A DNA stretch of 64,000 nucleotides from Pseudomonas delhiensis (GCF_900187975.1 NZ_FZPC01000006.1:62001-126000); one strand, 5' to 3'. Shown: positions 48,521 through 59,240, numbered from the stretch's first letter. Program-made: numbers and translations. The notes: generated by a model from the letters alone, not told the origin.

Positions 48521-48620
48521 AAGGGGAATGGCGCGGGTGGGACGGCGTAGGAGACTCCGTCCGCGATTGAACCCACCGGCAACGCCGGCCCATCCGCTGG
48601 CACGGCCAACCCCCGTAAAC

Positions 48621-48643
48621 GAAAAAAGCCCCCGCAGGGGCCT
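48621..48643 (-). terminator. Terminator of the OprD-family gene
   Basis: On the minus strand GGCCCC-TGCG-GGGGC is followed by TTTTTT, 17 bases past the porin stop. Confidence 0.8.
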
Positions 48644-48659
48644 TCTCCGCAACCGAACC

Positions 48660-49985
48660 TCAAAGCACCCGCAACGGGTACTCCACTATCAGCCGCACCT
48701 CGTCCAGGTCCGACTCGAAGGCCGTGGCCCGCGTCGTCGCCTGGCGCAGGCGGAAGGACAGGTTCTTCAGGCTGCCGTCCTGCACCACGTACTTCGCCTC
48801 GATGTCGCGCTCCCAGCGCTTCTGGCCGGTCAGCGGGTCGCCGTTTTCGTCGCGGCGCATGTACACCGCGTTGGCGTGGCTGTAGTCGGCGTCGCTGCCG
48901 CGGGCGTAGCGGGTCATGAAGCTCAGGCCGGGCACGCCGTAGGCCTGCATGTCGAGGTCGTAGCGGAGCATCCAGGAACGCTCCTTCGGCGAGTTGAAGT
49001 CGGTGTACTGGATGGAGTTGTCCAGGTAGATCGAGTCCGACTGGCGCAGGTAGTCGAAGTCGTTGTTGCCGTTGTTGCGCTGGTGGCTCAGGGCCAGGGT
49101 GTGGGCGCCGAAGCGTACGCCGAGCTTGCCGCTCCAGATGTTGGTATTGAATTCGCCCAGCAGCTCGCGGCCGCCGTCGTCCACCGACTTGTAGTAGGTG
49201 AAGCCGCCGATCAGGTCGAGGCCGTCGGCCAGCGGGTAGGTCGCCGAAGTGGCGGCGTAGTACTGCTTCCAGGCGTCCTTCAGGCGGCTGCCGTAGAGGC
49301 TCAGGCTGACCTCGTCGGTGAGCGCGTAGTCGCCGCCCAGGTAGGCGATCCAGGGGGCGTCCACGGGGCCGGCGTAGAAGGTCGAGAAGCCTTCGCTCAT
49401 CTTGCGCTCGTTGGGCTGGCTCATCGAATGCAGGCGCCCGGCCTGCAGGTCCAGGCCCTCGAGGCTGGCGTTGTTCAGGGTCACGCCGCGGAAGGTCTCG
49501 GGCAGCAGGCGCGAGTCGCCGTAGTGCACCACCGGGGTCTGCGGGAACACGTCGCCGGCCCGCAGCTCGGTGTCGAACAGGCGCAGCCTGGCGGCGCCGC
49601 CGGCCTTGGCGTATTCGTTCTGCGTGCGGCCGCGGGCGTCCACCGGCAGCACGTCGAAGGAGCTGTGCCCGCCGTTGCGGCCGTCGCCGCTGTCCAGCTG
49701 GATGCCGAGCATGGCGAAGGCGTCGACGCCGAAACCCACCGTGCCCTGGGTGTAGCCGGACTGGTAGCGCCCCACCAGGCCCTGGGCCCAGGCCTCGGAA
49801 TAGCCGTTGCCCTTGGGGCTGGCCTGGCCGTGGCGGTCGTCGCGGTTGAAGTAGAAGTTGCGGTTGAGGATTTCCAGGCGGCTGCCTTCGAGGAAGCCTT
49901 CGGCGCTTTCCTCGGCGCCGGCCAGGGGGCTGGCCAGCCCGGCGGCGAGCAGGGAAAGGGCCAGGGGAATGTTCCGCTGTGTCAT
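48660..49985 (-). CDS. OprD-family outer-membrane porin
   Basis: 441-residue substrate-specific porin. It has signal peptide NIPLALSLLAAGLASPLAGA, then EGFLEGSRLEILNRNFYFNRD, the hallmark start of OprD-family barrels, and a C-terminal strand VRLIVEYPLRVL ending in a hydrophobic residue for BAM recognition. Such porins take up basic amino acids, aromatic acids or dicarboxylates; OprD itself admits carbapenems. The dicarboxylate-type MFS gene diverging from it hints at a shared organic-acid substrate. GGAG lies 6 bases before ATG at 49985. The adjacent CzcRS may regulate it, as CzcR represses oprD in P. aeruginosa. Confidence 0.9.
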   Translation of the reverse strand: MTQRNIPLALSLLAAGLASPLAGAEESAEGFLEGSRLEILNRNFYFNRDDRHGQASPKGNGYSEAWAQGLVGRYQSGYTQGTVGFGVDAFAMLGIQLDSGDGRNGGHSSFDVLPVDARGRTQNEYAKAGGAARLRLFDTELRAGDVFPQTPVVHYGDSRLLPETFRGVTLNNASLEGLDLQAGRLHSMSQPNERKMSEGFSTFYAGPVDAPWIAYLGGDYALTDEVSLSLYGSRLKDAWKQYYAATSATYPLADGLDLIGGFTYYKSVDDGGRELLGEFNTNIWSGKLGVRFGAHTLALSHQRNNGNNDFDYLRQSDSIYLDNSIQYTDFNSPKERSWMLRYDLDMQAYGVPGLSFMTRYARGSDADYSHANAVYMRRDENGDPLTGQKRWERDIEAKYVVQDGSLKNLSFRLRQATTRATAFESDLDEVRLIVEYPLRVL

Positions 49986-50275
49986 CGATCGCTCCATGGT
50001 GTGCAGGCGGCTGCGCGGGGCGCGCCGCGTTGTCGTTGTGCGCCCGCGGCGGCGGGGCCGCGCGCGGGCAGGCTCCATCCTGATGACGGCGGAATGACCC
50101 GGAGATGAGGCGGACATGACAATTCCGTCAGCCGGGCGGCGGCGGACGGGCACAAGGGCGACGACGGGGAGGTGGGGGCGGGGGGACCATTATCCCCCCG
50201 GTGCCTGCGCGTCCGGGGGTGTGGACGGGGCACCGAGGCTTTGCGGCAGGAGCCGCCCTGCGAGGGGAAGGTAAT

Positions 50276-50300
50276 CGACCTTGTCTTGTGGACAAGGTCG
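50276..50300. promoter_or_regulatory. Perfect inverted repeat between porin and MFS genes
   Basis: CGACCTTGTC-TTGTG-GACAAGGTCG: ten perfect pairs, midway in the 617-base divergent gap 49986-50602. TTGTC/GACAA half-sites resemble operators of GntR-type regulators, so it is a candidate shared operator. It could also be a hairpin of a long leader. Confidence 0.45.
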
Positions 50301-50466
50301 GACCCTGCGGCCCACCGAGGGGTACCTGACAAGTAGTCCCGGCAGGCACGCGTGGGTGGCGAAACGATAGAAGCTGGCCTTGTGCCGGTCAATCGGAAAT
50401 GCCGAACGGGCGTTCGATATTCGCCCTTTCAATGGCCGGGCCGCCGGCCATGGACGGGATTCATCG

Positions 50467-50495
50467 TTAGCTGGCTATCGGCAGGGGGCTATACT
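50467..50495 (+). promoter_or_regulatory. Candidate sigma-70 promoter of the MFS gene
   Basis: TTAGCT, a 17-base spacer and TATACT, about 108 bases before the MFS start. Confidence 0.45.
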
Positions 50496-50602
50496 CCTGT
50501 AACAGATTGTGTCGGCAGGCCGCGGCCCGCCACACCTCGTCCGGTGGACAGGGACGGCCGCCGTACAACGCCAATAACAGCTTCATCGACGAGAGAACCC
50601 GC

Positions 50603-51904
50603 ATGAACGCACCCATACCGCATTACTCTGCCGAAGAACGCACCCGACGCATCTTCGCCATCGTCGGCGCCTCCTCCGGCAACCTGGTGGAGTGGTTCGA
50701 CTTCTACGTCTACGCCTTCACCGCCATCTACTTCGCCCATGCCTTCTTCCCCTCGGACAACCCCACGGTGCAGCTGCTCAACAGCGCCGGGGTGTTCGCC
50801 GCCGGCTTCCTGATGCGCCCGATCGGCGGCTGGATGTTCGGCCGCATCGCCGACAAGAAGGGGCGCAAGACGGCGATGATGATCTCGGTGCTGATGATGT
50901 GCGGCGGCTCCCTGGCCATCGCGGCGATGCCCACCTACGAGACCGTCGGCGTGCTGGCGCCGGCCGGCCTGCTGCTGGCGCGGCTGTTCCAGGGCCTGTC
51001 GGTGGGCGGCGAGTACGGCACCAGCGCCACCTACATGAGCGAGGTGGCGCTCAAGGGCCAGCGCGGCTTCTTCGCCTCCTTCCAGTACGTCACCCTGATC
51101 GGCGGCCAGTTGCTGGCGGTGCTGGTGGTGGTGATCCTGCAGCAGCTGCTGAGCAACGACGAGCTGCGCGCCTGGGGCTGGCGGATTCCCTTCGTGGTCG
51201 GCGCCATCACCGCGGTGATCGCCTTCTACCTGCGCCGCTCGCTCAGCGAGACGGCCAAGGACGAGAACCTGCACCGCAAGGAGTCCGGCACCCTCACCGA
51301 GCTGTTCGCCCACCACAAGCGCGCCTTCTTCACCGTGCTCGGCTTCACCGCCGGCGGCTCGCTGATCTTCTACACCTTCACCACCTACATGCAGAAATAC
51401 CTGGTCAACACCGTGGGCATGGACGCCAAGGTGGCCAGCGGCGTGATGACCTTCGCGCTGTTCCTCTACATGTGCATGCAGCCGCTGTTCGGCGCCCTCT
51501 CCGACCGCATCGGGCGCAAGACCTCGATGCTCTGGTTCGGCGTGCTGGGCATGCTCTGCACCTGGCCGATCCTCTCGGCGCTCAAGACCACCACCAGCCC
51601 CTACCTGGCCTTCGCGCTGATCATCGCGGCCATGGCCATCGTCAGCCTGTACACCTCCATCAGCGGGCTGATCAAGGCGGAGATGTTCCCGCCGCAGATC
51701 CGCGCCCTGGGCGTGGGCCTGTCCTACGCGGTGGGCAACGCCATCTTCGGCGGCTCGGCGGAATACGTGGCCCTGGGCCTGAAGAACCTGGGCGTGGAGT
51801 CGTACTTCTACATCTACGTCTCGGTGATGTGCGGCGTGGCGCTGGTGGTCTGCCTGCTGCTGCCGGACCTGCGCAAGGTCAGCTACCTCAACGACGAGGA
51901 CTGA
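50603..51904 (+). CDS. MHS-family MFS transporter (KgtP/PcaT-like)
   Basis: 433-residue inner-membrane metabolite:H+ symporter. The family start [20 protein letters not shown] is followed by the MFS loop [33 protein letters not shown], and the second-half loop [13 protein letters not shown]. This group carries alpha-ketoglutarate, other dicarboxylates or aromatic acids. Divergent from an OprD-family porin, suggesting a paired outer/inner membrane uptake route. ATG at 50603 was chosen for the family N-terminus; the frame is open upstream to 50507. Confidence 0.88.
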   Translation: MNAPIPHYSAEERTRRIFAIVGASSGNLVEWFDFYVYAFTAIYFAHAFFPSDNPTVQLLNSAGVFAAGFLMRPIGGWMFGRIADKKGRKTAMMISVLMMCGGSLAIAAMPTYETVGVLAPAGLLLARLFQGLSVGGEYGTSATYMSEVALKGQRGFFASFQYVTLIGGQLLAVLVVVILQQLLSNDELRAWGWRIPFVVGAITAVIAFYLRRSLSETAKDENLHRKESGTLTELFAHHKRAFFTVLGFTAGGSLIFYTFTTYMQKYLVNTVGMDAKVASGVMTFALFLYMCMQPLFGALSDRIGRKTSMLWFGVLGMLCTWPILSALKTTTSPYLAFALIIAAMAIVSLYTSISGLIKAEMFPPQIRALGVGLSYAVGNAIFGGSAEYVALGLKNLGVESYFYIYVSVMCGVALVVCLLLPDLRKVSYLNDED

Positions 51905-51925
51905 CCGCCCCCGGCCGGTGGAGGC

Positions 51926-53404
51926 TCAGTCCTCCACCTTGCCGCGCAGGCGGCTGTTGGGCAGCGCCAGGGCGATCAGCAGCGCCAGCACGCCGACGCC
52001 GGCATTGACCAGGAACAGCCGGCGGAACACCTCGTCCAGCAGCAGGCGGCGGTCCTCGTGGCCGGGGCCGGCGAGGCTGGCCAGCAGCTCGTTGGCCGAC
52101 AGCCCGTGGCCGAAGCCCTCACCGGCCGCCAGCGGCTGCAGCATGGCCAGGAGGATCGCCGACATCAGGGCGACGCCCACCGCGCCGCCCAGGGAGCGGA
52201 ACAGCGTGGTGTTGCTGGTGGCGACCCCCAGGTGGCGATGCTCCACGGCGCTCTGCGCGGCCACCAGGCTGGTGGGGAACTGGGTGCCGGCGGCGGTGCC
52301 GCACAGCAGCATGAACAGCCCCGACAGCCAGAAGCTGGACGGCGTGGTCAGGGCCAGGCCGGCCACCGCGCAGGGCAGCAGCAGCGCGCCGGCGACTATC
52401 TGCGGCTTGTAGCGGCCCAGCACGGTAGTCAGGCGGCCGCAGCAGTAGGCGCCGATGGGCACGCCCATGGCCAGCGGCAGCATGTGCAGCGCGGCGCTGT
52501 CGGCGCCGGCGCCGGTCACCGACTGGAAGCGCAGCGGCACCAGCACCGACAGCGAGATGATCTGGAAGCTGGCGAAGAAGCCGACCATCCAGCTCAGCGT
52601 CGCCGCGCGGATGGCGAACAGCTGCATGGGCACCAGCGGCTCGGCGGCGCGGCGCTCCTGCAGGACGAACAGCACCAGCAGCGCCAGGGCCGCGGCGAAC
52701 AGGCCGAGCAGCCTGGCATCGCGCCAGTCGGCGCCCTGGCCGACGTCGGTGATGGCCAGCAGCAGGCTGCCCAGGCCCGCGATCATCAGCGCGGTGCCCA
52801 GGTAGTCGATGCGCGGCCGCCGGCCCGGCACCGGCAGGCCGACCAGGGTGCGCCGCGACACCGCGAAGGCCACCAGGCCCACCGGCAGGTTGATCAGGAA
52901 CACCCAGCGCCAGGACAGGTACTCGGTGAGCAGGCCGCCCAGCACCGGGCCGGCGATGCTGGCCACCGCGTACATGCTGCTGAAGTAGCCTTGGTAGCGG
53001 CCGCGCTCGCGCGGCGGGACTATGTCGCCGATGATCGCCTGGCTCACCGACATCAGCCCGCCGGCGCCCACGCCCTGCAGCACCCGCGCCAGCACCAGCT
53101 GCTCCATGCTCTGCGCCAGGCCGCAGAGCAGCGAGGCGAAGGTGAACAGCGCGGTGGCGAAGAGCATCAGCCGGCGGCGCCCGTAGAGGTCGCCGAGCTT
53201 GCCGTAGATGGGCATGGAAATGGTCATGGCGACCATGTAGCCGGAGATCACCCAGGCCAGCAGGTCGAAGTTGGCGAAACCGGCGGAGATGGCGGGCAGC
53301 GAGACGGCGACTATGGTCTGGTCGAGCGCGCCGAGGAAGATCGCCAGCATCAGCCCGATGAGGATGGTGCGCACCGGCGGACGCGGCTGGCTGAAGGTAT
53401 TCAA
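51926..53404 (-). CDS. DHA2-family drug efflux MFS transporter (EmrB-like)
   Basis: 492-residue transporter with about fourteen helices. It has the DHA2 motif GALDQTIVAVSLPAI in helix 1, the loop GKLGDLYGRRRLM and motif C GPVLGGLLTEYLSWRWVFLINLP. It probably exports drugs or organic solvents by proton antiport. I chose TTG at 53404 because of the A/G-rich AAGGGGGG just upstream and because the sequence then starts NTFSQPRPPVRTILIGLM. An ATG at 53500 would add 32 residues. It converges on the KgtP-like gene. Confidence 0.85.
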   Translation of the reverse strand: MNTFSQPRPPVRTILIGLMLAIFLGALDQTIVAVSLPAISAGFANFDLLAWVISGYMVAMTISMPIYGKLGDLYGRRRLMLFATALFTFASLLCGLAQSMEQLVLARVLQGVGAGGLMSVSQAIIGDIVPPRERGRYQGYFSSMYAVASIAGPVLGGLLTEYLSWRWVFLINLPVGLVAFAVSRRTLVGLPVPGRRPRIDYLGTALMIAGLGSLLLAITDVGQGADWRDARLLGLFAAALALLVLFVLQERRAAEPLVPMQLFAIRAATLSWMVGFFASFQIISLSVLVPLRFQSVTGAGADSAALHMLPLAMGVPIGAYCCGRLTTVLGRYKPQIVAGALLLPCAVAGLALTTPSSFWLSGLFMLLCGTAAGTQFPTSLVAAQSAVEHRHLGVATSNTTLFRSLGGAVGVALMSAILLAMLQPLAAGEGFGHGLSANELLASLAGPGHEDRRLLLDEVFRRLFLVNAGVGVLALLIALALPNSRLRGKVED

Positions 53405-53532
53405 GAACCCCCCTTGGGCGTAAGGAAAATTCGTTGGGACGGGTTGGATGCTTAGCAGTCTAACGGATTGTGCCTGTGGCGCGCTGTCGCACTTTTGCAA
53501 TCCGGGAAAGGCTCTATCTCGATATGGACAAG

Positions 53533-53561
53533 CTGACTGTCAGAAATCTCCTGCTACGCTT
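53533..53561 (+). promoter_or_regulatory. Candidate stationary-phase promoter of cfa
   Basis: CTGACT then CTACGCTT (16 bases between -35 and the TACGCT hexamer). CTACGCTT resembles the extended -10 preferred by sigma-S, which drives cfa in other pseudomonads. The leader would be about 115 bases. Confidence 0.4.
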
Positions 53562-53683
53562 TTGCAGCGCTTCGTTCGCACCTGCCGCCGGATCCATCGA
53601 TAGACGAAGGGCGGGAATCCTCATAGGGGAAGGCTATGGGAGTCCTGTTCTATAGTTTTTCTGTTCGTGACCAGGAGGAATGC

Positions 53684-54868
<1,185 letters not shown>

Positions 54869-55075
54869 GGCCTGGGCGGATCGCGGACGGAGTCGCTCCT
54901 GCAATGGAACGCCATGCTTCCCGGTGGCCCTGCCCGCGAAATCGCGCGCAGGGCGCGCTCCTACAGGGGAATGGTGCGGGTGGGGTGGCGTAGGCGTGGA
55001 TCTCATCCGCGAATCGCGCCGGTGGTTCCGGCTATCGCGGACAAGGTCCTACGCTCCAGGCGAGCATGGCTTCTC

Positions 55076-55099
55076 GTAGGAGCGAGCTTGCTCGCGAAC
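55076..55099 (+). repeat. REP element, GTAGGAGCGAGC family
   Basis: Standard unit, 20 bases from the inverted long-variant unit at 55120-55156. Together they can form a hairpin-capable doublet. Confidence 0.8.
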
Positions 55100-55119
55100 A
55101 CACTCCACTGCGGGGCCCA

Positions 55120-55156
55120 TTCGCGAGCAAGAGCCAGGCGCCCCCCTCGATCCTAC
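55120..55156 (-). repeat. Long-variant REP
   Basis: On the minus strand: GTAGGATCGAGGGGGGCGCC, TGGCTCTTGCTCGCGAA. Same extra G-rich centre as the copy at 15505-15543. Confidence 0.7.
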
Positions 55157-55209
55157 GAAGAGCATCTCGGCGCGGGTCGCAAGACAGTTGCTCCTACGTC
55201 CGTGCCTCC

Positions 55210-56661
55210 TCATGCCAGGGCTGTGTCTTCCCCGGCCTCGGCGTGCAGTTCCTCCACCAGCCGCGTGGCGCAGGCGCCGACCTTGCGCACGGCTTCTTCG
55301 ATGCGTGGCAGGTCGCGGTTGGAGTAGTTCAGGCGCAGGCAATTGCGGTACTTGCCGGAGGCCGAGAAGATGCTGCCGGCCGCCACCTGCACGCGTTCGG
55401 CCTGCAGTTCGCGGTTCAGCCGCACGCTGTCGAACTGCGGGTGCAGTTCCGCCCAGAGCATGAAGCCGCCCTGTGGCCGGGTGGCGCGGGTGCCCTCGGG
55501 GAAGTAGCGGGCGATCCAGTCGGTCATCAGGTCGCGGTGGCGCTGGTATTGGGCGCGCATGCGGCGGATGTGCGGCTCGTAGTGGCCGCCGCCGACGAAC
55601 TCGGCCAGGGCCATCTGCGGCTGCGGCGCGCAGGTGCCGCTGGCGATGTACTTGAAGTGGAGGATGCGGTCCAGGTAGCGCCCCGGCACCACCCAGCCGG
55701 TGCGCAGGCCCGGCGCCACCGTCTTGGAGAAGGAGCTGGCCAGCAGCACGCGGTCGTCTGTGTCGAACGACTTGATGCTGCGCGGCCGCGGGTAGGCATA
55801 GGCCAGCTCGCCGTAGATATCGTCCTCGAGGATGGGCACGTCGTAGCGCTGGGCCAGGCTGAGCAGGGCGCGCTTGCGCGCGTCGGGCATGATGTAGCCC
55901 AGCGGGTTGTTGCAGTTGGGGGTGAGCAGGATCAGCTTCACCGGCCATTGCTCCATGGCCAGCGCCAGGGCTTCCAGGCTCACCCCGTTGGTCGGGTCGG
56001 TGGGGATTTCCAGGGCCTTCAGGCCGTACGCCTTGAGCGCCTGCATGGCGCCGTGGAAGCTCGGCGAGTCGATGGCGACGATGTCGCCCGGCTGGCAGAT
56101 GGCGCGCAGGGTGATGGCCAGGGCCTCCTGGCAGCCGGTGGTGACGACGATTTCGCTGGGCGGCACCTGGCAGCCGGAGTCCAGCATCAGCCGGGAAATC
56201 TGTTCGCGCAGGGCCAGCGAGCCCTGGATGCCTTCGTAGCCCAGGGCCTGCAGGTCGGTGCGCCGCGCGGCATTGGCCATGGCGCGCTGCAGCGGTTTGA
56301 GCGAAGGGCTGGCGATGTCCGGGGTGCCGCGGCCGAGCTGGACGAAATCGCCGCCGGGGGCGCGGCGCACCTGCTCCAGCACCTGGTCCCACTGCGAGAC
56401 GTCCACCGGCCGCTGCGCCGGGCGGGTCATCGCCGGCATGGCCGGCTGCGGGCGTCGTTCGGGGACGAAGAAGCCGGACTTGGGCCGCGGCTCGACCAGC
56501 CCCGCATCCTCCAGCACCCGGTAGGCCTGCTGCACGGTGCTGATGCTGACGCCGTGCTCCTCGCTCAGCGCGCGCACCGAGGGCAGGCGGTCGCCGGGGC
56601 GGTAAAGCCCCTGCTCGATGCGTTCGCCCAGGGTGCCGGCCAGTTGTGCGTAGCGCTTCAT
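55210..56661 (-). CDS. MocR/PdxR-family regulator (GntR-HTH + aminotransferase fold)
   Basis: 483-residue fusion protein. An N-terminal GntR winged helix (LPSVRALSEEHGVSISTVQQ, about residues 26-45) is linked to a class I aminotransferase-like domain with PLP Lys in SSFSKTVAPGLRTGW and substrate Arg near the C-terminus (NCLRLNYS). It is a PLP- or aminated-PLP-sensing transcription factor rather than an enzyme. ATG at 56661 was chosen because the GntR domain starts there; the open frame upstream is not conserved. The divergent DUF1127 gene at 56836 is its likely target. The 174-base gap includes an AT-rich stretch. Confidence 0.9.
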   Translation of the reverse strand: MKRYAQLAGTLGERIEQGLYRPGDRLPSVRALSEEHGVSISTVQQAYRVLEDAGLVEPRPKSGFFVPERRPQPAMPAMTRPAQRPVDVSQWDQVLEQVRRAPGGDFVQLGRGTPDIASPSLKPLQRAMANAARRTDLQALGYEGIQGSLALREQISRLMLDSGCQVPPSEIVVTTGCQEALAITLRAICQPGDIVAIDSPSFHGAMQALKAYGLKALEIPTDPTNGVSLEALALAMEQWPVKLILLTPNCNNPLGYIMPDARKRALLSLAQRYDVPILEDDIYGELAYAYPRPRSIKSFDTDDRVLLASSFSKTVAPGLRTGWVVPGRYLDRILHFKYIASGTCAPQPQMALAEFVGGGHYEPHIRRMRAQYQRHRDLMTDWIARYFPEGTRATRPQGGFMLWAELHPQFDSVRLNRELQAERVQVAAGSIFSASGKYRNCLRLNYSNRDLPRIEEAVRKVGACATRLVEELHAEAGEDTALA

Positions 56662-56835
56662 GACAGTTGCCCCGTGCCGCGCCATGGCGGCGAAGACCAG
56701 TACAGATCGGGCAAAAATACGCCATTCAGTTGGTTTTTTCCGCTTTCTGTATGGAAAAAATTCCATTTCTTTGAATCTGTAATGAAGCCAGCCCATTCGC
56801 CACCCTATCCACAGGCTCGGAGAAGGAGGGGCGAC

Positions 56836-57066
56836 ATGAACGGCATGACAGATGTGCGCTTGACCCTGCACCAGCGCGAACTGCTCGGCCTCGACGACGG
56901 CAAGCTGGCCCCGCGCGGCCCGGCGGAAAGTCGCTGGCGGCAGTTCTGGCGGCGGGTGCGCACGCGCAGGCAACTGCTCGAACTCAGCGACGAACAGCTG
57001 CGCGACATCGGCATTTCCCGCGAGCAGGCGCGCATCGAGGCGCTGCGGCCGTTCTGGCGCTGCTGA
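56836..57066 (+). CDS. DUF1127 small protein
   Basis: 76-residue Arg-rich protein. The C-terminal DUF1127 motif is LLELSDEQLRDIGISREQAR followed by RPFWR. Members in other proteobacteria influence RNA turnover, phosphate or small-RNA responses, so function here is open. AAGGAGGGG sits 5 to 8 bases upstream of ATG at 56836. Divergent from a MocR regulator, whose control is inferred; convergent with comM, with only 3 bases between stops. Confidence 0.85.
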   Translation: MNGMTDVRLTLHQRELLGLDDGKLAPRGPAESRWRQFWRRVRTRRQLLELSDEQLRDIGISREQARIEALRPFWRC

Positions 57067-57069
57067 GCT

Positions 57070-58557
57070 TCAGTGCCCGGCGCGGTATTGCAGGGCTTCG
57101 GCCAGGTGCGCCCGGGCGATGTGTTCGGCGCTTTCCAGGTCGGCCAGGGTGCGGGCGACCTTGAGGATGCGGTGCAGGGCGCGCAGGGACAGGTCCAGGC
57201 GTTCGCCGGCGGTTTCCAGCCAGGCCTGGTCCTGGCCGTCCAGTGCACAATTCTGGTGCATCGCCTTGAGGTCGAGAACGGCGTTCGCGCAACCCTGCCG
57301 CGCCAGCTGCCGCTCGCGGGCGCGGGCCACCTGCGCGGCGACCTCGGCGCTGCCCAGGCTGCCCTCCTGGGGGGCGAGGCGCGTGGTCTCGCGGCCCACT
57401 GTCAGGTGCAGGTCGATGCGGTCCAGCAGCGGGCCGGACAGCTTGGCGCGGTAGCGCTGGATCTGCTCCGGGGTGCAGCGGCAGCGGCCGCTGGGGTCGC
57501 CGAGGTAGCCGCAGGGGCAGGGGTTCATCGCCGCCACCAGTTGGAAGCGCGCCGGGAAGCGCACCCGGCCGTTGGCCCGGGCGATCACGATTTCCCCACC
57601 TTCCAGGGGCTCGCGCAGCACTTCCAGGACCTTGCGGTCGAACTCCGGCAACTCGTCGAGGAACAGTACGCCTTCGTGGGCCAGGGTGATCTCCCCCGGT
57701 TGCGGCCGGCTGCCGCCGCCCACCAGCGCGGCGGCCGAGGCGCTGTGGTGCGGCTGGCGGAACGGGCGCTGCGGCCAGTGCGTCAGCGGCCCGTGCCCGG
57801 ACACGGAGTGGATGGCCGCCACCTGCAGCGCCTCGTCTTCGCTCAGCGGCGGCAGAAGCCCTGGCAGGCGGCTGGCCAATAGCGTCTTGCCGGTGCCCGG
57901 CGGGCCGCTCAGCAGCAGGTTGTGCGAGCCGGCGGCGGCCACCAGCAGGGCGCGCTTGGCCGCGGCCTGGCCCTGGACCTCGGCGAGGTCGGGATAGGGC
58001 GGGGTTTCCCGCAGCAGGCCGCGGGCCTGGTAGGGCGCCAGGGGCGCCTGGCCGGTCAGGTGCGCGGCCAGCTCCAGCAGGTGGCCCACGGCGTAGACGG
58101 TCAGGCCGCTGGCCAGGCTGGCTTCCTCGGCGTTTTCCTTCGGCACCACCAGGGCGCGGCCCGCCGCGCGCGCCGCCAGGGCGGCCGGCAGCACGCCCTG
58201 GACCGGGCGCAGGGCGCCGGACAGGGCCAGTTCACCGAGGCATTCCAGGCCGTCCAGGTTGGCGCCGGCCAACTGGCCGTTGGCGGCGAGCAGGCCCAGG
58301 GCGATGGCCAGGTCGAAGCGCCCGCCGTCCTTGGGCAGGTCGGCCGGGGCGAGGTTGAGGGTGATGCGCCGGGCGGGGAATTCGAAGCCGGCGTTGAGGA
58401 TGGCGCTGCGCACGCGGTCCTTGCTTTCCTTGACCGCGGTTTCCGGCAGGCCCACCAGGGTCAGCGACGGCAGGCCATTGGCCAGGTGCGCCTCGACGGT
58501 GACGCCGGGGGCTTCCACGCCCACCTGGGCGCGGCTGTGGACGATGGCCAGGGACAT
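57070..58557 (-). CDS. comM: YifB/ComM-family AAA+ ATPase
   Basis: 495-residue Mg-chelatase-like ATPase. Domains are an N-terminal ChlI-like fold (1-180), an AAA+ core with Walker A GPPGTGKT (218-225) and Walker B VLFLDE (297-302), a Cys cluster in AMNPCPCGYLGDPSGRCRCT, and a C-terminal ChlI domain. ComM is a hexameric helicase promoting branch migration during natural transformation; whether this organism is transformable is unknown. Upstream ubiK is on the same strand, 178 bases away. Confidence 0.93.
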   Translation of the reverse strand: MSLAIVHSRAQVGVEAPGVTVEAHLANGLPSLTLVGLPETAVKESKDRVRSAILNAGFEFPARRITLNLAPADLPKDGGRFDLAIALGLLAANGQLAGANLDGLECLGELALSGALRPVQGVLPAALAARAAGRALVVPKENAEEASLASGLTVYAVGHLLELAAHLTGQAPLAPYQARGLLRETPPYPDLAEVQGQAAAKRALLVAAAGSHNLLLSGPPGTGKTLLASRLPGLLPPLSEDEALQVAAIHSVSGHGPLTHWPQRPFRQPHHSASAAALVGGGSRPQPGEITLAHEGVLFLDELPEFDRKVLEVLREPLEGGEIVIARANGRVRFPARFQLVAAMNPCPCGYLGDPSGRCRCTPEQIQRYRAKLSGPLLDRIDLHLTVGRETTRLAPQEGSLGSAEVAAQVARARERQLARQGCANAVLDLKAMHQNCALDGQDQAWLETAGERLDLSLRALHRILKVARTLADLESAEHIARAHLAEALQYRAGH

Positions 58558-58735
58558 GGCAGGGCGCTTCTTCCGGATCGAACCCCGAGTTTAGGAGGTC
58601 ACCGATGCCGGGGTCATGCTCGCTGCCGCTGTAAGGGCGCTAATGTCCGGTAGGAAACTTCTCGTTGGTCAGGGGCAATGGAAGGGCGCTTTCGTAAGCA
58701 GGCCCCCTGTCGATGCCGTGCAGCCAGGCGCCGGG

Positions 58736-59002
58736 TCATTCGGCCTCGGCGGGCGGCGCGAGCCTGGCCTCCAGTTCGGCGACCTTGGCTTCCAGCGCCT
58801 CCAGGCGGGCGCGGGTGCGGGCGAGCACCACCATCTGGCTGTCGAACTCGTCGCGGCTGACCAGGTCGAGCTTGCCGAAGGCGCTCTGCAGCAGGACCTT
58901 GAACTGCGCCTCCAGCTCGGCGCGGGGCAGCGGCGATTCACCGCCGAAGAGGCGGCTGGCCTGTTGGCCGAGGGCGTCGAGGAAGGCTTTGGGCGGCAGC
59001 AT
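58736..59002 (-). CDS. ubiK: Ubiquinone biosynthesis accessory factor UbiK
   Basis: 88-residue protein of the BMFP/YqiC family. It starts LPPKAFLDALGQQASRLFGG and has a C-terminal coiled coil (LARTRARLEALEAKVAELEA) that trimerises. It assists the aerobic ubiquinone biosynthetic complex with UbiJ and binds membrane lipids. Position next to comM and glnK matches Pseudomonas. ATG at 59002 was chosen for the family N-terminus; the frame runs further upstream without similarity. Confidence 0.88.
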   Translation of the reverse strand: MLPPKAFLDALGQQASRLFGGESPLPRAELEAQFKVLLQSAFGKLDLVSRDEFDSQMVVLARTRARLEALEAKVAELEARLAPPAEAE

Positions 59003-59206
59003 GGTGGTGGTTTCCGCGGTGGACAGGGACGGCAGTCTACCACGCCGCTCCCTGGCGTCTGCCGGACGGATCGGCGGGCGCTGCACGATTTTTGCGCAGA
59101 CCTGGCGGCATGACTGCCCGGTTCTGGTGCGCGACATGGCACCCGGCCATCGCCCCGGCGCCGCTGTTTTTCGCTAAGAGGCTGAATCGGCGGGCTTTTC
59201 GCCGAG

Positions 59207-59222
59207 CTGGCAAGGTTCCTGC
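59207..59222 (+). promoter_or_regulatory. Sigma-54 promoter candidate for glnK-amtB
   Basis: TGGCAAGGTTCCTGCT, with the invariant GG and GC dinucleotides ten bases apart (-24/-12). It matches the nitrogen-regulated RpoN consensus. It would leave a leader of about 190 bases before glnK. Confidence 0.5.
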
Positions 59223-59240
59223 TTCGGCGCTGGCATAGCG

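Larger units (their letters stand above)
54869..55209. repeat. Repeat-filled gap between cfa and the MocR gene
   Basis: Contains a left-truncated 47-base element (54921-54964), a GTCCGCGATAGCC repeat inverted at 55026-55052, a standard REP at 55076-55099, a long-variant REP inverted at 55120-55156, and a GTAGGAGCAACTGTCTTGC module inverted at 55180-55198. No gene is visible. It is the densest repeat cluster in the window. Confidence 0.75.

Noticed and set aside
54869-55209. Possible CRISPR-like array from clustered repeats
   Set aside because: Units differ in family, orientation and spacing; there are no regular spacers and no cas genes.
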